From NCBI RefSeq assembly GCF_002368035.1, contig NZ_AP018222.1, forward strand, positions 6,287,809-6,351,808: a stretch of 64,000 nt of DNA, written 5' to 3'. The notes beneath the pieces were generated by a model. That model saw nothing but the letters and a program-made list of their open reading frames with translations. It did not search any database and was not told where the DNA came from. The DNA comes from Nostoc linckia NIES-25 (lineage in GTDB: Bacteria; Cyanobacteriota; Cyanobacteriia; Cyanobacteriales; Nostocaceae). The number at the start of each line of letters is the position of its first letter. Position 1 is the first letter of the stretch. A program made the position numbers and the translations under genes. Shown here piece after piece: positions 41,214-50,374 of the stretch.

Positions 41214-43190
41214 ATGGCACAATCAATAGTAAGAATTACTTTAGAATGTGACGCTACACAAGCTGAAAGCAAACTAAATAATTTATCGAGACTTATTGAA
41301 GGCAATTTAGGTAAATCCTTTCAGTCTGCTGCTTTTAATTCCCAATTAATGATTAAAGGTTTGGAAGTAGGGATTAATGCCATTACTGGGTTTGTAGGGA
41401 AATTAACAGATGGTTTAAAAAATGTAGCATCTATCCAACTTGAGAATATATCTGTGGCTGGTAACATAATGAAGCTTACGGGCCAGAATTATGCTCAAGC
41501 TACAGAATTTATTGATGAATTCAGCAATAAAATGTCTGTAATTGCTGCTGCTTTACCTGGCCAAACCTCAGACTATGTTGATTTTGGTAAAGCGATCGCT
41601 GATGATGTTATCCCAGCAATTGATAAAATTAATGGTGTTATTGATACTAAAAAACTTCAGTCTGAGTTACAGGATGTCTCTAAATTAGGCACATTGCTAG
41701 CACAATCAGCAGGAGTACAAAGCACCAATGCAGCCCAAGCACTTAGTAAGTATTTAGGTGGTACTGCATCAAAGGGTGAACTTAGCCAGTTAGACTTTTT
41801 CCAGAAGAATACAACTTTTAGAAATTCTCTATTTCAAGAAATTGAAAAATTGGGTAAGGATGTTAAAGAGCTAACTGTACAGCAACGCTTAGAAATTTTT
41901 AAAAAAGCTGCTGCTATACCTCAAGAAGTTCTAGACGCTCAAAGTAAATCGCTATCTGGAATAATGGCTGGTTTTACGTCTAGTCTTTTCGATCCTCAGA
42001 CTGGTTTATTTGGGTGGATGCGCGATCTAGACTCATCAATTAAAGGTAATCAATCGGCATTATCAGCTATTCAGGAAGGTGTAGGAGCTTTAATAGGTGA
42101 AAATGGTTTATTAAGTGCTATTGGGGAAACCTTAAAACTTTTTGGATTTGAAGCGATAGATCCAATGTTGTCATTAAGAAATACTATTTTAGGATTAAAT
42201 GCAAAAGTTAAATATTTGCGTGACGTTTTGAATAGTTTCTTAAATATTGGTCAGGATACTTTAACAGGTAGATCATTTAGGCAGTCAGCAGAAATAACGC
42301 GATCGCAGGGTGAGAGAGAGAATAAACTAGCTAACGATCTAAAGTACTTTTTCGATCAAGCTTTTAACATTGACGGATTAGGTAAAAAATTAGCCTCTAT
42401 TACCAATAGCTTTTTCGATCAAATTGCAAATACAAACTGGGTAGCAGTTGGGGCGATCGCTGGTGAAGGTCTGGGCCGGATGCTTAATGAAGCTTTTAGA
42501 TTCATCAACAATATTGATTGGGGTAAGATTGGAAATGCTGCTTTAGAGATCGGGAAAGGTCTATACATAGGAATAGGTAAATTTTTAACTACCCTTGATT
42601 GGATCGCAATGGGTAAAGCAGTCGGTATTTTATTGCTAGCTGCGACTGGTGCGGCTGCTGCTGCTTTAATTGCACCTGTGATAGCTGGTGTAGGAGCTAT
42701 GGGTACAGCGATATCGGTTGCAATTGTAGGTTTTACTGCGGCGATCGCATCTAATTGGGATAAACTCACAAGTACTGCTAATAATCTGTGGCAGTCGGTT
42801 GTTAATGCTGTGACTGGATTTTTTAACAGTGTAGTTTCTAAATTTAATGATCTGCTTTCAAAGGTTCCAATACCCGGATTAGAACAACAAGTAATTACAG
42901 CAAAACCCGGTATTACTCAGAATTTTGCAAATGGTAATCCTGGAATGCTTGAGGCATTAATCAGAGAAAATAGACAAGCACCTCCAGGATCTAGGCCTGT
43001 AATTGCTAATTCATCAGAAGCTATTTTTACCAGAGATCAACAAAAACAATTACTTGCTAACAGTGGAGGTTTTAATTTTAATGGGAATATTATTATTCAA
43101 GGTGATGTGAAAGATCCGAATATTTTAGCAGATCAAATTATCAATCTGATAGGTATCAAATACGAAAGATATAAGATGAAAATTGTTTAA
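41214..43190 (+). CDS. phage tail tape-measure-like protein
   Basis: 658 residues. Long helical N-terminal part (ARITLECD-like start, then AESKLNNLSRLIEGNLGKSF), repeated amphipathic helices to about 430, two strongly hydrophobic helices about 455-515 (VGILLLAATGAAAAALIAP, AISVAIVGFTAAIA), a Pro/Gly linker, and a C-terminal segment with VIANSSEAIFTRDQQKQLL, of the form common at tape-measure C-termini. In siphophages this protein sets tail length and helps DNA ejection. No lytic domain is seen. A 19-bp perfect terminator follows. Confidence 0.7.
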   Translation: MAQSIVRITLECDATQAESKLNNLSRLIEGNLGKSFQSAAFNSQLMIKGLEVGINAITGFVGKLTDGLKNVASIQLENISVAGNIMKLTGQNYAQATEFIDEFSNKMSVIAAALPGQTSDYVDFGKAIADDVIPAIDKINGVIDTKKLQSELQDVSKLGTLLAQSAGVQSTNAAQALSKYLGGTASKGELSQLDFFQKNTTFRNSLFQEIEKLGKDVKELTVQQRLEIFKKAAAIPQEVLDAQSKSLSGIMAGFTSSLFDPQTGLFGWMRDLDSSIKGNQSALSAIQEGVGALIGENGLLSAIGETLKLFGFEAIDPMLSLRNTILGLNAKVKYLRDVLNSFLNIGQDTLTGRSFRQSAEITRSQGERENKLANDLKYFFDQAFNIDGLGKKLASITNSFFDQIANTNWVAVGAIAGEGLGRMLNEAFRFINNIDWGKIGNAALEIGKGLYIGIGKFLTTLDWIAMGKAVGILLLAATGAAAAALIAPVIAGVGAMGTAISVAIVGFTAAIASNWDKLTSTANNLWQSVVNAVTGFFNSVVSKFNDLLSKVPIPGLEQQVITAKPGITQNFANGNPGMLEALIRENRQAPPGSRPVIANSSEAIFTRDQQKQLLANSGGFNFNGNIIIQGDVKDPNILADQIINLIGIKYERYKMKIV

Positions 43191-43201
43191 AATTAAAAAT
43201 T

Positions 43202-43252
43202 AAACTAAAAATCGCACTTGCCGAATAATACAAGTGCGATTTTTAGTTTTTG
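43202..43252. terminator. perfect 19-bp bidirectional terminator
   Basis: AAACTAAAAATCGCACTTG (43202-43220) pairs fully with CAAGTGCGATTTTTAGTTT (43231-43249), followed by T residues; the A-rich 5' side allows use from both strands. Confidence 0.9.
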
Positions 43253-43336
43253 GTATTAAGTAGTTATGATCTAATCTTAGCATAATTTAAAAATTTACTT
43301 CTGTTAAAATCGAAGTAAGGTTTTAAATATAAGAAA

Positions 43337-45547
43337 ATGTCTGGTACTCCATACATCAAAATAACTTTAGGTAAAATAGGTAATGTTAAATCAGAAACTT
43401 TTACCATTGGTGATGATAAATTAGTAAGTGCTTCAGTATCTTTAAATGAGGGAAGTAACTTAAGTAATTGTGAATTCTCTGTTAGAGATCCTGATCGCAG
43501 TTTGTTAGATAAATATTTGGCTTATATTGAATCCGTTGATGGTTTAGAAGGATTCAGAGATTATCCCGATAAAACAAGTTATCCAGAAATTAACCCTAAT
43601 CCTAGTCAAGATGAAGCTTATGTTAGTGGCGAAACTAAATTAATTTTTAACACTACCAAAGCAACAGTTTTTGAAGATGGGATAGGATCTCAAGGTAATA
43701 AACTTGATGGTTCTACTTTTGCCTGTGCTATGAGGTACAACAATCCTGCTGCTGCTAAAAAATATGGCACATCAGGAATAATTACTTTTTTGAACTTTGG
43801 TGACAAAGTTAGAGTAACTAACCCAGCAACAAATAAAAGTTGCATCTGTGTAGTGCAAGATTGGGGGCCAAATCCAAGTTTAGCCGATAGAGGAATAGAT
43901 TTACTTACAGCACCTTTTAATTATCTAACCAACACTAATGGTTACCAAGCAGCTTTTAATATTGGTGTAATCAACAATGTTAAAGTTGAGCTAATCAGTA
44001 AGCGGGAACCAACCGTTATTACAACCGCTAAGACAATTGAACAAAAAAAGAAGTCTGAAGAAATAGCAGCAAATAGAAGTAAATCAAAAGCACAGTCCAA
44101 CACGGCAAAAGATAAAGTAATCTCATCAGTTGCTAACTCTAAAGTACCTAAACAAGAATCTCTACCAGATGCAAAAAGTTTATCTGGATGTCAAATTACT
44201 GTTGAACTAGGTTTTGATGGTCAAACTATCTCTGCATACAGTTTCATTCATACCAGTCTAGATTTTGATTTTTTTAACCCTGATTTATTAACTTTTGGTG
44301 GTAGTTCGGCAGTGTGGGTAATGGCTCAAAGAGTTAAGAACACTGCTTATCAAAAATTAACCTTCCGTAAAGTAGCTGAGAAAATCTGTACTTCTTACGG
44401 GATGATTTTAGAGATGAGCGAGTCTGTCCCGTACTATGAATACTTCCCTCAATCGGCTAAATCAGATCTAAAATTCTTAGCCGATGAATGCAAACGTTTA
44501 GGGTTTCGCATGACCACTGTAGGTAAAAAGGTGAGCATACAGTCAAGGTCAGAAGCGATCGCTAAAAAAGAAGTGTTTACCCTAGAGTATGGGGTAAATA
44601 TGGGATTAGATTTTAAAATCTCCCATAGTGCAGATAGTAACCCAGGTGCGCGATCGCTCAACTCTAATAATTCAACGGGCCAGTTAAAATTTGAGATTGA
44701 TCCTGACACTGCTGAAATAAAACAACAGCGAAAGGAAAATATTAAGGGAATGGGTGCTGATAATGTAGGCACGGTATCAGGCACTAACAAACCCGCACCT
44801 ATTCCTACAACAGACGGTTTAAGCATTGACGCTGATAATCAGAGAAGGTCTGATGAGGAAAGAGTTAAGGGGATTAAAGCAAGTGCATCTTTTCCGACAG
44901 ATGAGCGATCGCTTTTATTGACACCTGACACACCTTTTAAAACTAAAGGTATCTCTGTTACTGCGGATCGTTTCTGGGTGGTTGAGTCTGTAGAGCATAA
45001 TTATGATGCTGGTAAGTTTAGTACCGATGTACTACTTTACTCACCATTAAAAAATAAAAACCCTACACCCCAGATTAATAACCCAACTGCTACTACTTCT
45101 ACTACTGCTAATAACACACCGATTCAAAGTACCTTTGACCCTTCAGCACCTAAATTTATTAGGCCAGTAAGTTTTAAATTCCCTATCTCATCTCCTTATG
45201 GTCAAAGGGGAGGTAGATTACACGCGGGATTAGATATTTCTTGCCCGATTGGTACTCCTGTAATAGCTTCTGCCACTGGTGTGGTTTCAAATGTGGTTAT
45301 TGGATGTCAAGTAGGTGATAAAAGCTGTGGTGGTCGATACGGAAATTTTATCTCAATCTCCCATAGTGGCGGTTGGGAAACGAGATATGCTCATTTATCA
45401 AGTGTTTCTGTTAGCAATGGTCAAACAGTACAGCAAGGGCAAGTTATAGGTATAAGTGGAAACAGCGGTTCGTCAACTGGGCCGCACGGGCATTTTGAAA
45501 TTCGTAAAAATGGTAACAGTTTAAATCCGCTTAAATTTTATTCCTAA
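43337..45547 (+). CDS. baseplate-hub-like tail protein with RlpA-like and M23 peptidase domains
   Basis: 736 residues. About 1-75 and 285-400 resemble the beta-barrel frame of late-control gpD/hub proteins (FTIGDDKLVSASVSLNEGSN, VAEKICTSYGMILEMSESV); about 105-225 is a double-psi barrel of RlpA type (NKLDGSTFACAMRYNNPAAA, FGDKVRVTNP, CVVQDWGPN); a Lys/Ser-rich linker follows; about 610-736 is an M23/LytM peptidase with the zinc motif HAGLDI and C-terminal GPHGHFEIR. The ensemble would puncture and cut peptidoglycan during tail contact. One protein combining all three is unusual. Confidence 0.75.
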   Translation: MSGTPYIKITLGKIGNVKSETFTIGDDKLVSASVSLNEGSNLSNCEFSVRDPDRSLLDKYLAYIESVDGLEGFRDYPDKTSYPEINPNPSQDEAYVSGETKLIFNTTKATVFEDGIGSQGNKLDGSTFACAMRYNNPAAAKKYGTSGIITFLNFGDKVRVTNPATNKSCICVVQDWGPNPSLADRGIDLLTAPFNYLTNTNGYQAAFNIGVINNVKVELISKREPTVITTAKTIEQKKKSEEIAANRSKSKAQSNTAKDKVISSVANSKVPKQESLPDAKSLSGCQITVELGFDGQTISAYSFIHTSLDFDFFNPDLLTFGGSSAVWVMAQRVKNTAYQKLTFRKVAEKICTSYGMILEMSESVPYYEYFPQSAKSDLKFLADECKRLGFRMTTVGKKVSIQSRSEAIAKKEVFTLEYGVNMGLDFKISHSADSNPGARSLNSNNSTGQLKFEIDPDTAEIKQQRKENIKGMGADNVGTVSGTNKPAPIPTTDGLSIDADNQRRSDEERVKGIKASASFPTDERSLLLTPDTPFKTKGISVTADRFWVVESVEHNYDAGKFSTDVLLYSPLKNKNPTPQINNPTATTSTTANNTPIQSTFDPSAPKFIRPVSFKFPISSPYGQRGGRLHAGLDISCPIGTPVIASATGVVSNVVIGCQVGDKSCGGRYGNFISISHSGGWETRYAHLSSVSVSNGQTVQQGQVIGISGNSGSSTGPHGHFEIRKNGNSLNPLKFYS

Positions 45548-45550
45548 ATT

Positions 45551-45588
45551 AAAAACCATCAAGTAACTAAAACTGCTTGATGGTTTTT
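45551..45588. terminator. bidirectional terminator
   Basis: AAAAACCATCAAG (45551-45563) / CTTGATGGTTTTT (45576-45588) between convergent genes. Confidence 0.85.
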
Positions 45589-45606
45589 AATTTTAAAATG
45601 TGGTTC

Positions 45607-45963
45607 TTATCTCACTTTTAATTTTAAAGTGCCTTCCTTAAGTTGTTTGGAGAGGTCTTTTAAATTTCTAGTTTTATTACCTGATTGAGTTTCTACTGAT
45701 CGAGTTTCTAAAACTTGTTCCTTCTGAGGAAAAAACTTACTACCTAAATCTGTAGTTTTCCAGTCTGCAACAATTTGATTGATATTAGTTAGATCTAAAT
45801 TTTTTAAATCATGATCAACACCAAAAACTTTAACAGCTAAATGTGCATCGTCTACACCCGCTTTATAAAGTGCGTTGCGTACACTCTTTCTCTTTTCTTC
45901 CAGTTTTAAATTATCAATTTCTGCTCTTAATTGCTTTACTTCGTTTTCTAAATCAGCACTCAT
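45607..45963 (-). CDS. coiled-coil hypothetical protein
   Basis: 118 residues. N-terminal coiled coil (ENEVKQLRAEIDNLKLEEKR, 5-25), then RNALYKAGVDDAHLAVKVFG and a charged tail. The layout (helical start, DxxLAVKxF block, basic end) is like small phage scaffold or minor proteins and DUF-type capsid assembly proteins, but the call is not secure. Convergent with the tail hub gene. Confidence 0.55.
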   Translation of the reverse strand: MSADLENEVKQLRAEIDNLKLEEKRKSVRNALYKAGVDDAHLAVKVFGVDHDLKNLDLTNINQIVADWKTTDLGSKFFPQKEQVLETRSVETQSGNKTRNLKDLSKQLKEGTLKLKVR

Positions 45964-46001
45964 TTTATTTACCTAATTAAAACTATATAACTTTATTGTA
46001 A

Positions 46002-46154
46002 CTAAATACGTTTAAGGATATTAGTAATCATACACTTATTTAAATCAGCACTACCAAGATGCACTTTTTTTAATCCTTCATTATCCTGAATAATTTTGAT
46101 GATCGTCTGTTCCCCATCAAAGGGGAGCAAACGATTATAAGTTTTTAAGTCCAA
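46002..46154 (-). CDS. possible 50-aa protein or frameshifted extension of the next gene
   Basis: A TTG-start frame (46154) reads a coherent peptide (LKTYNRLLPFDGEQTIIKII, then NEGLKKVHLGSADLNKCMIT) to a stop at 46002. It begins inside the last codons of the 133-residue gene, in the -1 frame relative to it, so it may be a frameshifted C-terminal part of that gene rather than a separate one. Confidence 0.35.
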   Translation of the reverse strand: MDLKTYNRLLPFDGEQTIIKIIQDNEGLKKVHLGSADLNKCMITNILKRI

Positions 46155-46546
46155 AAATCCATTAGTGTCCAGGATTTAAAATAAAAAGCAAGATGCTCAA
46201 TAAACTTTAATTCTTCATCGTTGATACGATCGCTTTGGTAAATATCAAAATTTTGTTCATAAATTAAAAGTATTGCCTGTAGACTTAGACTTTTATGGTT
46301 TGGGCAGATTGATTCTAAAAATGGTAAATGCTGAGGTGGATGGGGAAGATTAGAAAGCATTTGCCTTTTTTCTTCTTCTAAAGATTTTAACCATTCAGAA
46401 TCAACAGCGATTAACTCTATTGATGTTGATTTATCCACTTTCACCCCCATTGCCACAGCTTGGCCCACTGCTTGAGCGATCGCATGATTATAAGTTTTTG
46501 CGTAAACTGAATAAACTTTACCAGCGATCGCTACTGCTAAATACAT
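46145..46546 (-). CDS. hypothetical protein, 133 aa
   Basis: Begins MYLAVAIAGKVYSVYAKTYNHAIAQ, a strand-strand-helix opening, with AVGQAVAMGVKV after it, then a helical C-terminal half (EWLKSLEEEKRQML, LQAILLIYEQNFDIY). No family recognised. Four HIP1-type sites in or near the gene suggest long residence in this host lineage. Confidence 0.55.
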   Translation of the reverse strand: MYLAVAIAGKVYSVYAKTYNHAIAQAVGQAVAMGVKVDKSTSIELIAVDSEWLKSLEEEKRQMLSNLPHPPQHLPFLESICPNHKSLSLQAILLIYEQNFDIYQSDRINDEELKFIEHLAFYFKSWTLMDFWT

Positions 46547-46664
46547 AATGTAAGTTTTATGGTGAAACCTCTATGTATAGCACTTTTCCGGAGTTTGGTG
46601 GAAAAGCTTACTATATAAGCATTCCAGAATAGGATGTATTTGCAAAATGTCGCACTTGTCCCAA

Positions 46665-46938
46665 AAATGTCGCACCTAAATTTTTTAATCCGTTCGCTAA
46701 AGTGCGACAAAAAGCTTACAACTATTGATAGTACTTGCTTTGAATGCGTTCGCCAAGTAATCGCTGTTCCTCAAGTTTGCGATCGATTTTCAATCGACAC
46801 TAGCCAAGCTTCAAGACGGTTCAAAAGCTTACTGGGTAAAGATTTTTCATTCGACAAAGCTAAAACTGATTTAAATTCAAACCTTGGGATTGATATTAAT
46901 TTCTTTGGTGCGTTCGGTTTATTTTAGGTGCGACATTT
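46665..46938. repeat. 274-bp segment with 16-bp perfect inverted ends and TGTCGCAC sites
   Basis: AAATGTCGCACCTAAA (46665-46680) and TTTAGGTGCGACATTT (46923-46938) are exact inverted repeats; extra TGTCGCAC-type sites lie at 46648-46655 and, inverted, at 46701-46707. Several spaced copies of one 8-bp site near an end are typical of Tn7/Mu-type transposase binding ends. An uncertain frame of 97 codons ends in the right arm. Most likely a small non-autonomous element or relic. Confidence 0.55.
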
Positions 46939-46951
46939 AACTTAAACGTCT

Positions 46952-47018
46952 GATTATTTTACCAAGGAATAATAAACGTAGTTAAATTTAACGATTATTT
47001 TACCAAGGAATAATAAAC
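46952..47018. repeat. 26-bp direct repeat pair
   Basis: Two copies of a GATTATTTTACCAAGGAAT... 26-mer (46952-46977 and 46993-47018), 41 bp apart. The core ACCAAGGAATAATAAAC includes an AAGGA site and recurs, mostly inverted, at 50225, 51499, 51569 and 51700 in the gene-poor stretch. Confidence 0.85.
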
Positions 47019-47150
47019 ATGGTTACCCGTCTCCGTTTTCAAAACAGATCAGTGCTGAGTTAATTTCCCTATTTTAAAACTTACAGTTACCATAAAAATC
47101 TAGAAAGCTTATATAATAAGGGTAAGTAGAGTTTCTTACAGTTTACATGT

Positions 47151-47600
47151 ATGGTTGAAATGACAGTTTGTACAACAGGTTACAAGGTTAGGTTAGGGGA
47201 GTTTGAGGAATGGGGATTAAATCTGAAAGGTTTGATTTGGTCTTACCCTTGCCTAACAAGAGAAGGACAGGTAATTAGGAATAGATATTCAGTATCAGAA
47301 AGTGATTTAGCGATCGCTCTGGAATGCAGTAAAAATAGATTACATAAATCTGTGGTTAGGTCTGGGAATTTTAAAGAAAAACCTTTGATTATGACTGATC
47401 TCGTTTTTAGTGGTTTTGAGGATTATTACTATAGATGTGAATATAAAAATACTGTTTATAACCCTTTACATCTTTATAGTTATAACGTTTTGAAAGATTT
47501 AGCTTACAGAAGACCTTATATAAATAAGGCTAGGCAGATTTATGCAGAGCATTTTAAAAGCTTTAGTTCGCGTTTTGGGTTACAAGGAATAATAAAATAG
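47151..47600 (+). CDS. hypothetical phage-region protein, 149 aa
   Basis: Begins MVEMTVCTTGYKVRLGEFEEW; contains a central segment SDLAIALECSKNRLHKSVVR that could be a helix-turn-helix and a C-terminal helix (YINKARQIYAEHFKSF). No secure family. Its 3' end, from about ATAAATAAGGC to the stop, is repeated in decayed form at 53041-53125, 5.5 kb to the right, so recombination has occurred at this gene end. Confidence 0.55.
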   Translation: MVEMTVCTTGYKVRLGEFEEWGLNLKGLIWSYPCLTREGQVIRNRYSVSESDLAIALECSKNRLHKSVVRSGNFKEKPLIMTDLVFSGFEDYYYRCEYKNTVYNPLHLYSYNVLKDLAYRRPYINKARQIYAEHFKSFSSRFGLQGIIK

Positions 47601-47713
47601 TTTTTATTATTTAAACTAAACCCGACATTTAAATAACGATGCGGTGATCACCGTTTCGTTAATAGTTAAAGCGATCGCTATTCCCGTGTGTTCGGGAGAG
47701 GGGAATTTTAAGT

Positions 47714-47812
47714 ACAACATAAAATACGATGTTTAATTTTCCATAGCGGAAATAATACATACTTAGACTCTTCATACTCCGCTTTAATGTGGAGTACGGG
47801 ATTTTACGTTGT
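47714..47812. repeat. nested 99-bp inverted repeat
   Basis: Outer arms ACAACATAAAATAC (47714-47727) and GGATTTTACGTTGT (47799-47812), complementary at 12 of 14 positions; inner arms AGCGGA (47745-47750) / TCCGCT (47779-47784). Possibly a miniature transposon or structured RNA. Confidence 0.5.
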
Positions 47813-47868
47813 TTCAGAGATTTACTTAAACTTAAAGGTATCTATCCTTCTGGTATGATTTATACATA

Positions 47869-47921
47869 TCTAAATATATTTACATAGTAGGTTTCAAACT
47901 GGTTATGTAAATATATTTAGA
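47869..47921. repeat. 18-bp perfect inverted repeat
   Basis: TCTAAATATATTTACATA (47869-47886) and TATGTAAATATATTTAGA (47904-47921) with a 17-bp loop containing GTTTCAAAC; the symmetry continues outward imperfectly (ATACAT / ATGTAT). AT-rich, without a T run, so more like a protein-binding or origin site than a terminator. Confidence 0.75.
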
Positions 47922-48317
47922 GAATGTATCCTGCTATCTTGTGAGATGAATACATACTTAATACTGAACATCCTGAACTTTAAGGAAGTTCCGCCAATAG
48001 GTAAAGTACTGTATTTTAGGACGTTTCAACGATTTTTTGTACTGTTTTGCCAAGGGAACCATCCACCCTGTATGTGTTGTGACGACACGTATAAATTCAG
48101 ACATGGCATTACACCAGGATTCAGAAAGATTTTTTGTTTTATCCCTAAACCCGCCACACAAATGATCTGAAAACGGCTTTTAAGCCGAATTAGCGATCGC
48201 ACCAAAAAACTAATTTTAGTTTTACTTTGGAAAATGAAAGGGGGTGAATTCACCCTGTTTAATTTTGTAAAAGGTAATTTTATTTTAGCTGAGGGGGGCA
48301 GCAAGTAAGCAGCAGGT

Positions 48318-48521
48318 AACAGAGGGACAAGTTAAAAAGTTAGGTTAAAGATAGGTTAAAAGTTAAGTACTAACTTAGTAAGTTTAAACACTGGTTGGGA
48401 CAAATTTAGTACTGAAAATGGGACAAGATCGCTATATAGATCTATATAAAAATAAAGATCTTAAATTGTGACAAGATCAAAATCAGGCCGGAAAGTTTAA
48501 ACAATCACCAAAAAGATTTAC
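48318..48521 (-). repeat. ~210-bp non-coding unit, copy 1 (inverted)
   Basis: Read on the minus strand it has the same block order as the three plus-strand copies: AAATCTTTTTGG, CTTTCCGGCCTGATTTTGATC, ATATAGATCTATATAGCG, ATCTTGTCCC, CAGTACTAAATTTGTCCC, CCAACCAGTGTTTAAA, TTAACCT repeats and GTCCCTCTGTT. Confidence 0.75.
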
Positions 48522-49384
48522 CTTACTGCGTGGCGATCGCTCCTCCCTAACTTTTCCCTAACCTCTAACCCCTAACTCCTGACTCCTAACCCCTAACACC
48601 TAACTTTGCCCTGACTGTTTTGGTGAGTGCGATCGTCCCCAACGGTTAAATAGCAGATCTAAACTTAAAACCTTTACTGCATAATGTTTTTTTCCCAACG
48701 ATCATAAACATGGGTGTGGTATTTAACATAGGTAAAACCTTTGAAACCTTTACTAGTACTAAGTTTTAAGGTGTTGCAATCCCGTGACAAGTGCGATCGC
48801 TCTAAGTATTGATTTTTAGTTTTGGTATCAATCCGCGTGAAACGGAACCTGTACGGATTTCTTCATGAATGAGGAGTGTGTCAACCACAGTAGTTTCAGG
48901 TTCGTCCATTTACTAGTACAAAACGTCTGAAACCTTTACTCAGTAAGCTTCCCAGGTTCGTCATTTTACTAGTTCAAAACCATTCCCCATTTTACTAGTA
49001 CAAAATGTCTTAAACCCTTGTGGTTGACAGACTCGTGAATCACTAGTGAAACAGAGAACTGAAAATAGTTTAATTTTCCGGTTCGCCATGAGGGTGTAGT
49101 AAAATGTCTGAAAGCTTTATCTAGTAATGTTTTCTGGTTCGCCAATTTAACTTATTTTAGATTTTCATGAGGGCGATAGCTTCTCTCATAGCTTTGTCAC
49201 TGCTTAGATCCTTACTTATAAGGATCTCAACTGACATTTGACTAAAGTAAAATGCTTGAAAGTATTACTAGTTAAAGGTTTTACCATTCGACATTCGGGT
49301 TTTGATATTTGTTTAACTTCTACACGCTCCACAACCTTGTGGAGTCTGTAGAAGGTCATCAGTCTCCTGAGATATCAGCAGACT

Positions 49385-49928
49385 TTACTATATAAGGCTT
49401 CCAGCTTATTCTAGTTACTTCTTTAGCATTCCTCCAAACGGTGGTAAACCTTACTGTGTAACGATTTCGGTTACTTCTTTATAATCAAACCCTTGCCCAA
49501 AACCCTAATATTTTTAATCATCATTTAATTTAATTGTAAAATTTATAACTTAAATATCTGTATATTAACGTGTTGGCGAAACTCAAATTAAAAATCTTAA
49601 AACCTAATCATAATGAAACTTTTAACGTGTTGACATAAATTAGTCCTGGTATTTTGCCATGTTTGACTTTATACATTGCCCATTATTACTGGAACTATTG
49701 CCTTACTTTGATAAAAAATCACGCTAGTTAAAATCGACCGGGAAGGTTTGTTAAAAGGATGTCAAGATGATTTGTACTTGAAACTTACCAAACAGACCTA
49801 GAATCGTTTGCTAGACGCCTTAACTAGTAAATCAATCTACAAGGTTTGGGAGGTTGATTTAATTTATTCAATTAACTGCCAAGGGAGACAGCTATTTAGA
49901 ACCGAGCAGGGCAGGGCGGAAGTAGGGA
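49385..49928 (+). repeat. diverged ~550-600-bp non-coding unit A
   Basis: Shares an ordered series of short conserved blocks with unit B: TATATAAGG-TTCCAGCTTATTC (49389), TATAACTTAAATATCTGTAT (49544), AACTATTGCCTTACT (49693), AAAATCGACCG (49730), CTAGAATCGTTTGCT (49798) and GTAGGGATAAATC, and like unit B runs straight into a ~210-bp unit. Block conservation with diverged spacers suggests function at DNA or RNA level. Confidence 0.6.
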
Positions 49929-50150
49929 TAAATCTTTTTGGATAAGATGATTAATCCTTCCGGCCTGATTTTGATCTATTAATTGGGTTTAGTTTGATCA
50001 TTTTTTAATATATTTAATATCACAACTAAACCCAATTCAGTATCAAACTTTAATTTTTAGTATTTAAATATACTAAATTACCACTAAATTACCACTTAAG
50101 TTTTAACCTTTCCTTAACCTTACTTTTTTAACTGAGTTTCTCTGAACTTT
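49929..50150 (+). repeat. ~210-bp non-coding unit, copy 2
   Basis: Starts AAATCTTTTTGGATAAGATG; keeps CCTTCCGGCCTGATTTTGATC and the TTAACC-rich end but has a divergent middle with its own inverted repeat (GGGTTTAGTTTGAT / CACAACTAAACCC). Confidence 0.65.
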
Positions 50151-50374
50151 TCCTTAGTCGATCGCACTTAAACCCATTGGTAATTTAATAGTTAAATCTA
50201 AGTGCAGAATTAAAATTTAACCTTGATTATTATTCCTTCGTAAATTAATCATTAAATTTAAGACCCAAGTTTATTTTTTTAATCATTAAATTTTAAGTGC
50301 GATCGCACTAATGTGGACTCGCTACTATCAGGGGATTCCAGATTATTCTAATGATCGGCATCGGTTGTAACCGA

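Noticed and set aside
46130..46175. Programmed frameshift joining the 133-residue and 50-residue frames
   Set aside because: The overlap lacks a proper slippery heptamer (GAT-TTT-TGG only); a simple indel or separate TTG start is as likely.
46634..46927. 97-codon frame in the TGTCGCAC-bounded segment
   Set aside because: It starts and stops inside the inverted-repeat ends, has no ribosome-binding site and an unconvincing composition; treated as part of the repeat.
47946..48304. Overlapping short frames on both strands (67-92 codons), the minus-strand one looking faintly like a transposase end
   Set aside because: No start context, no recognisable catalytic motif and overlap on three frames; not enough to call a gene or an IS relic.
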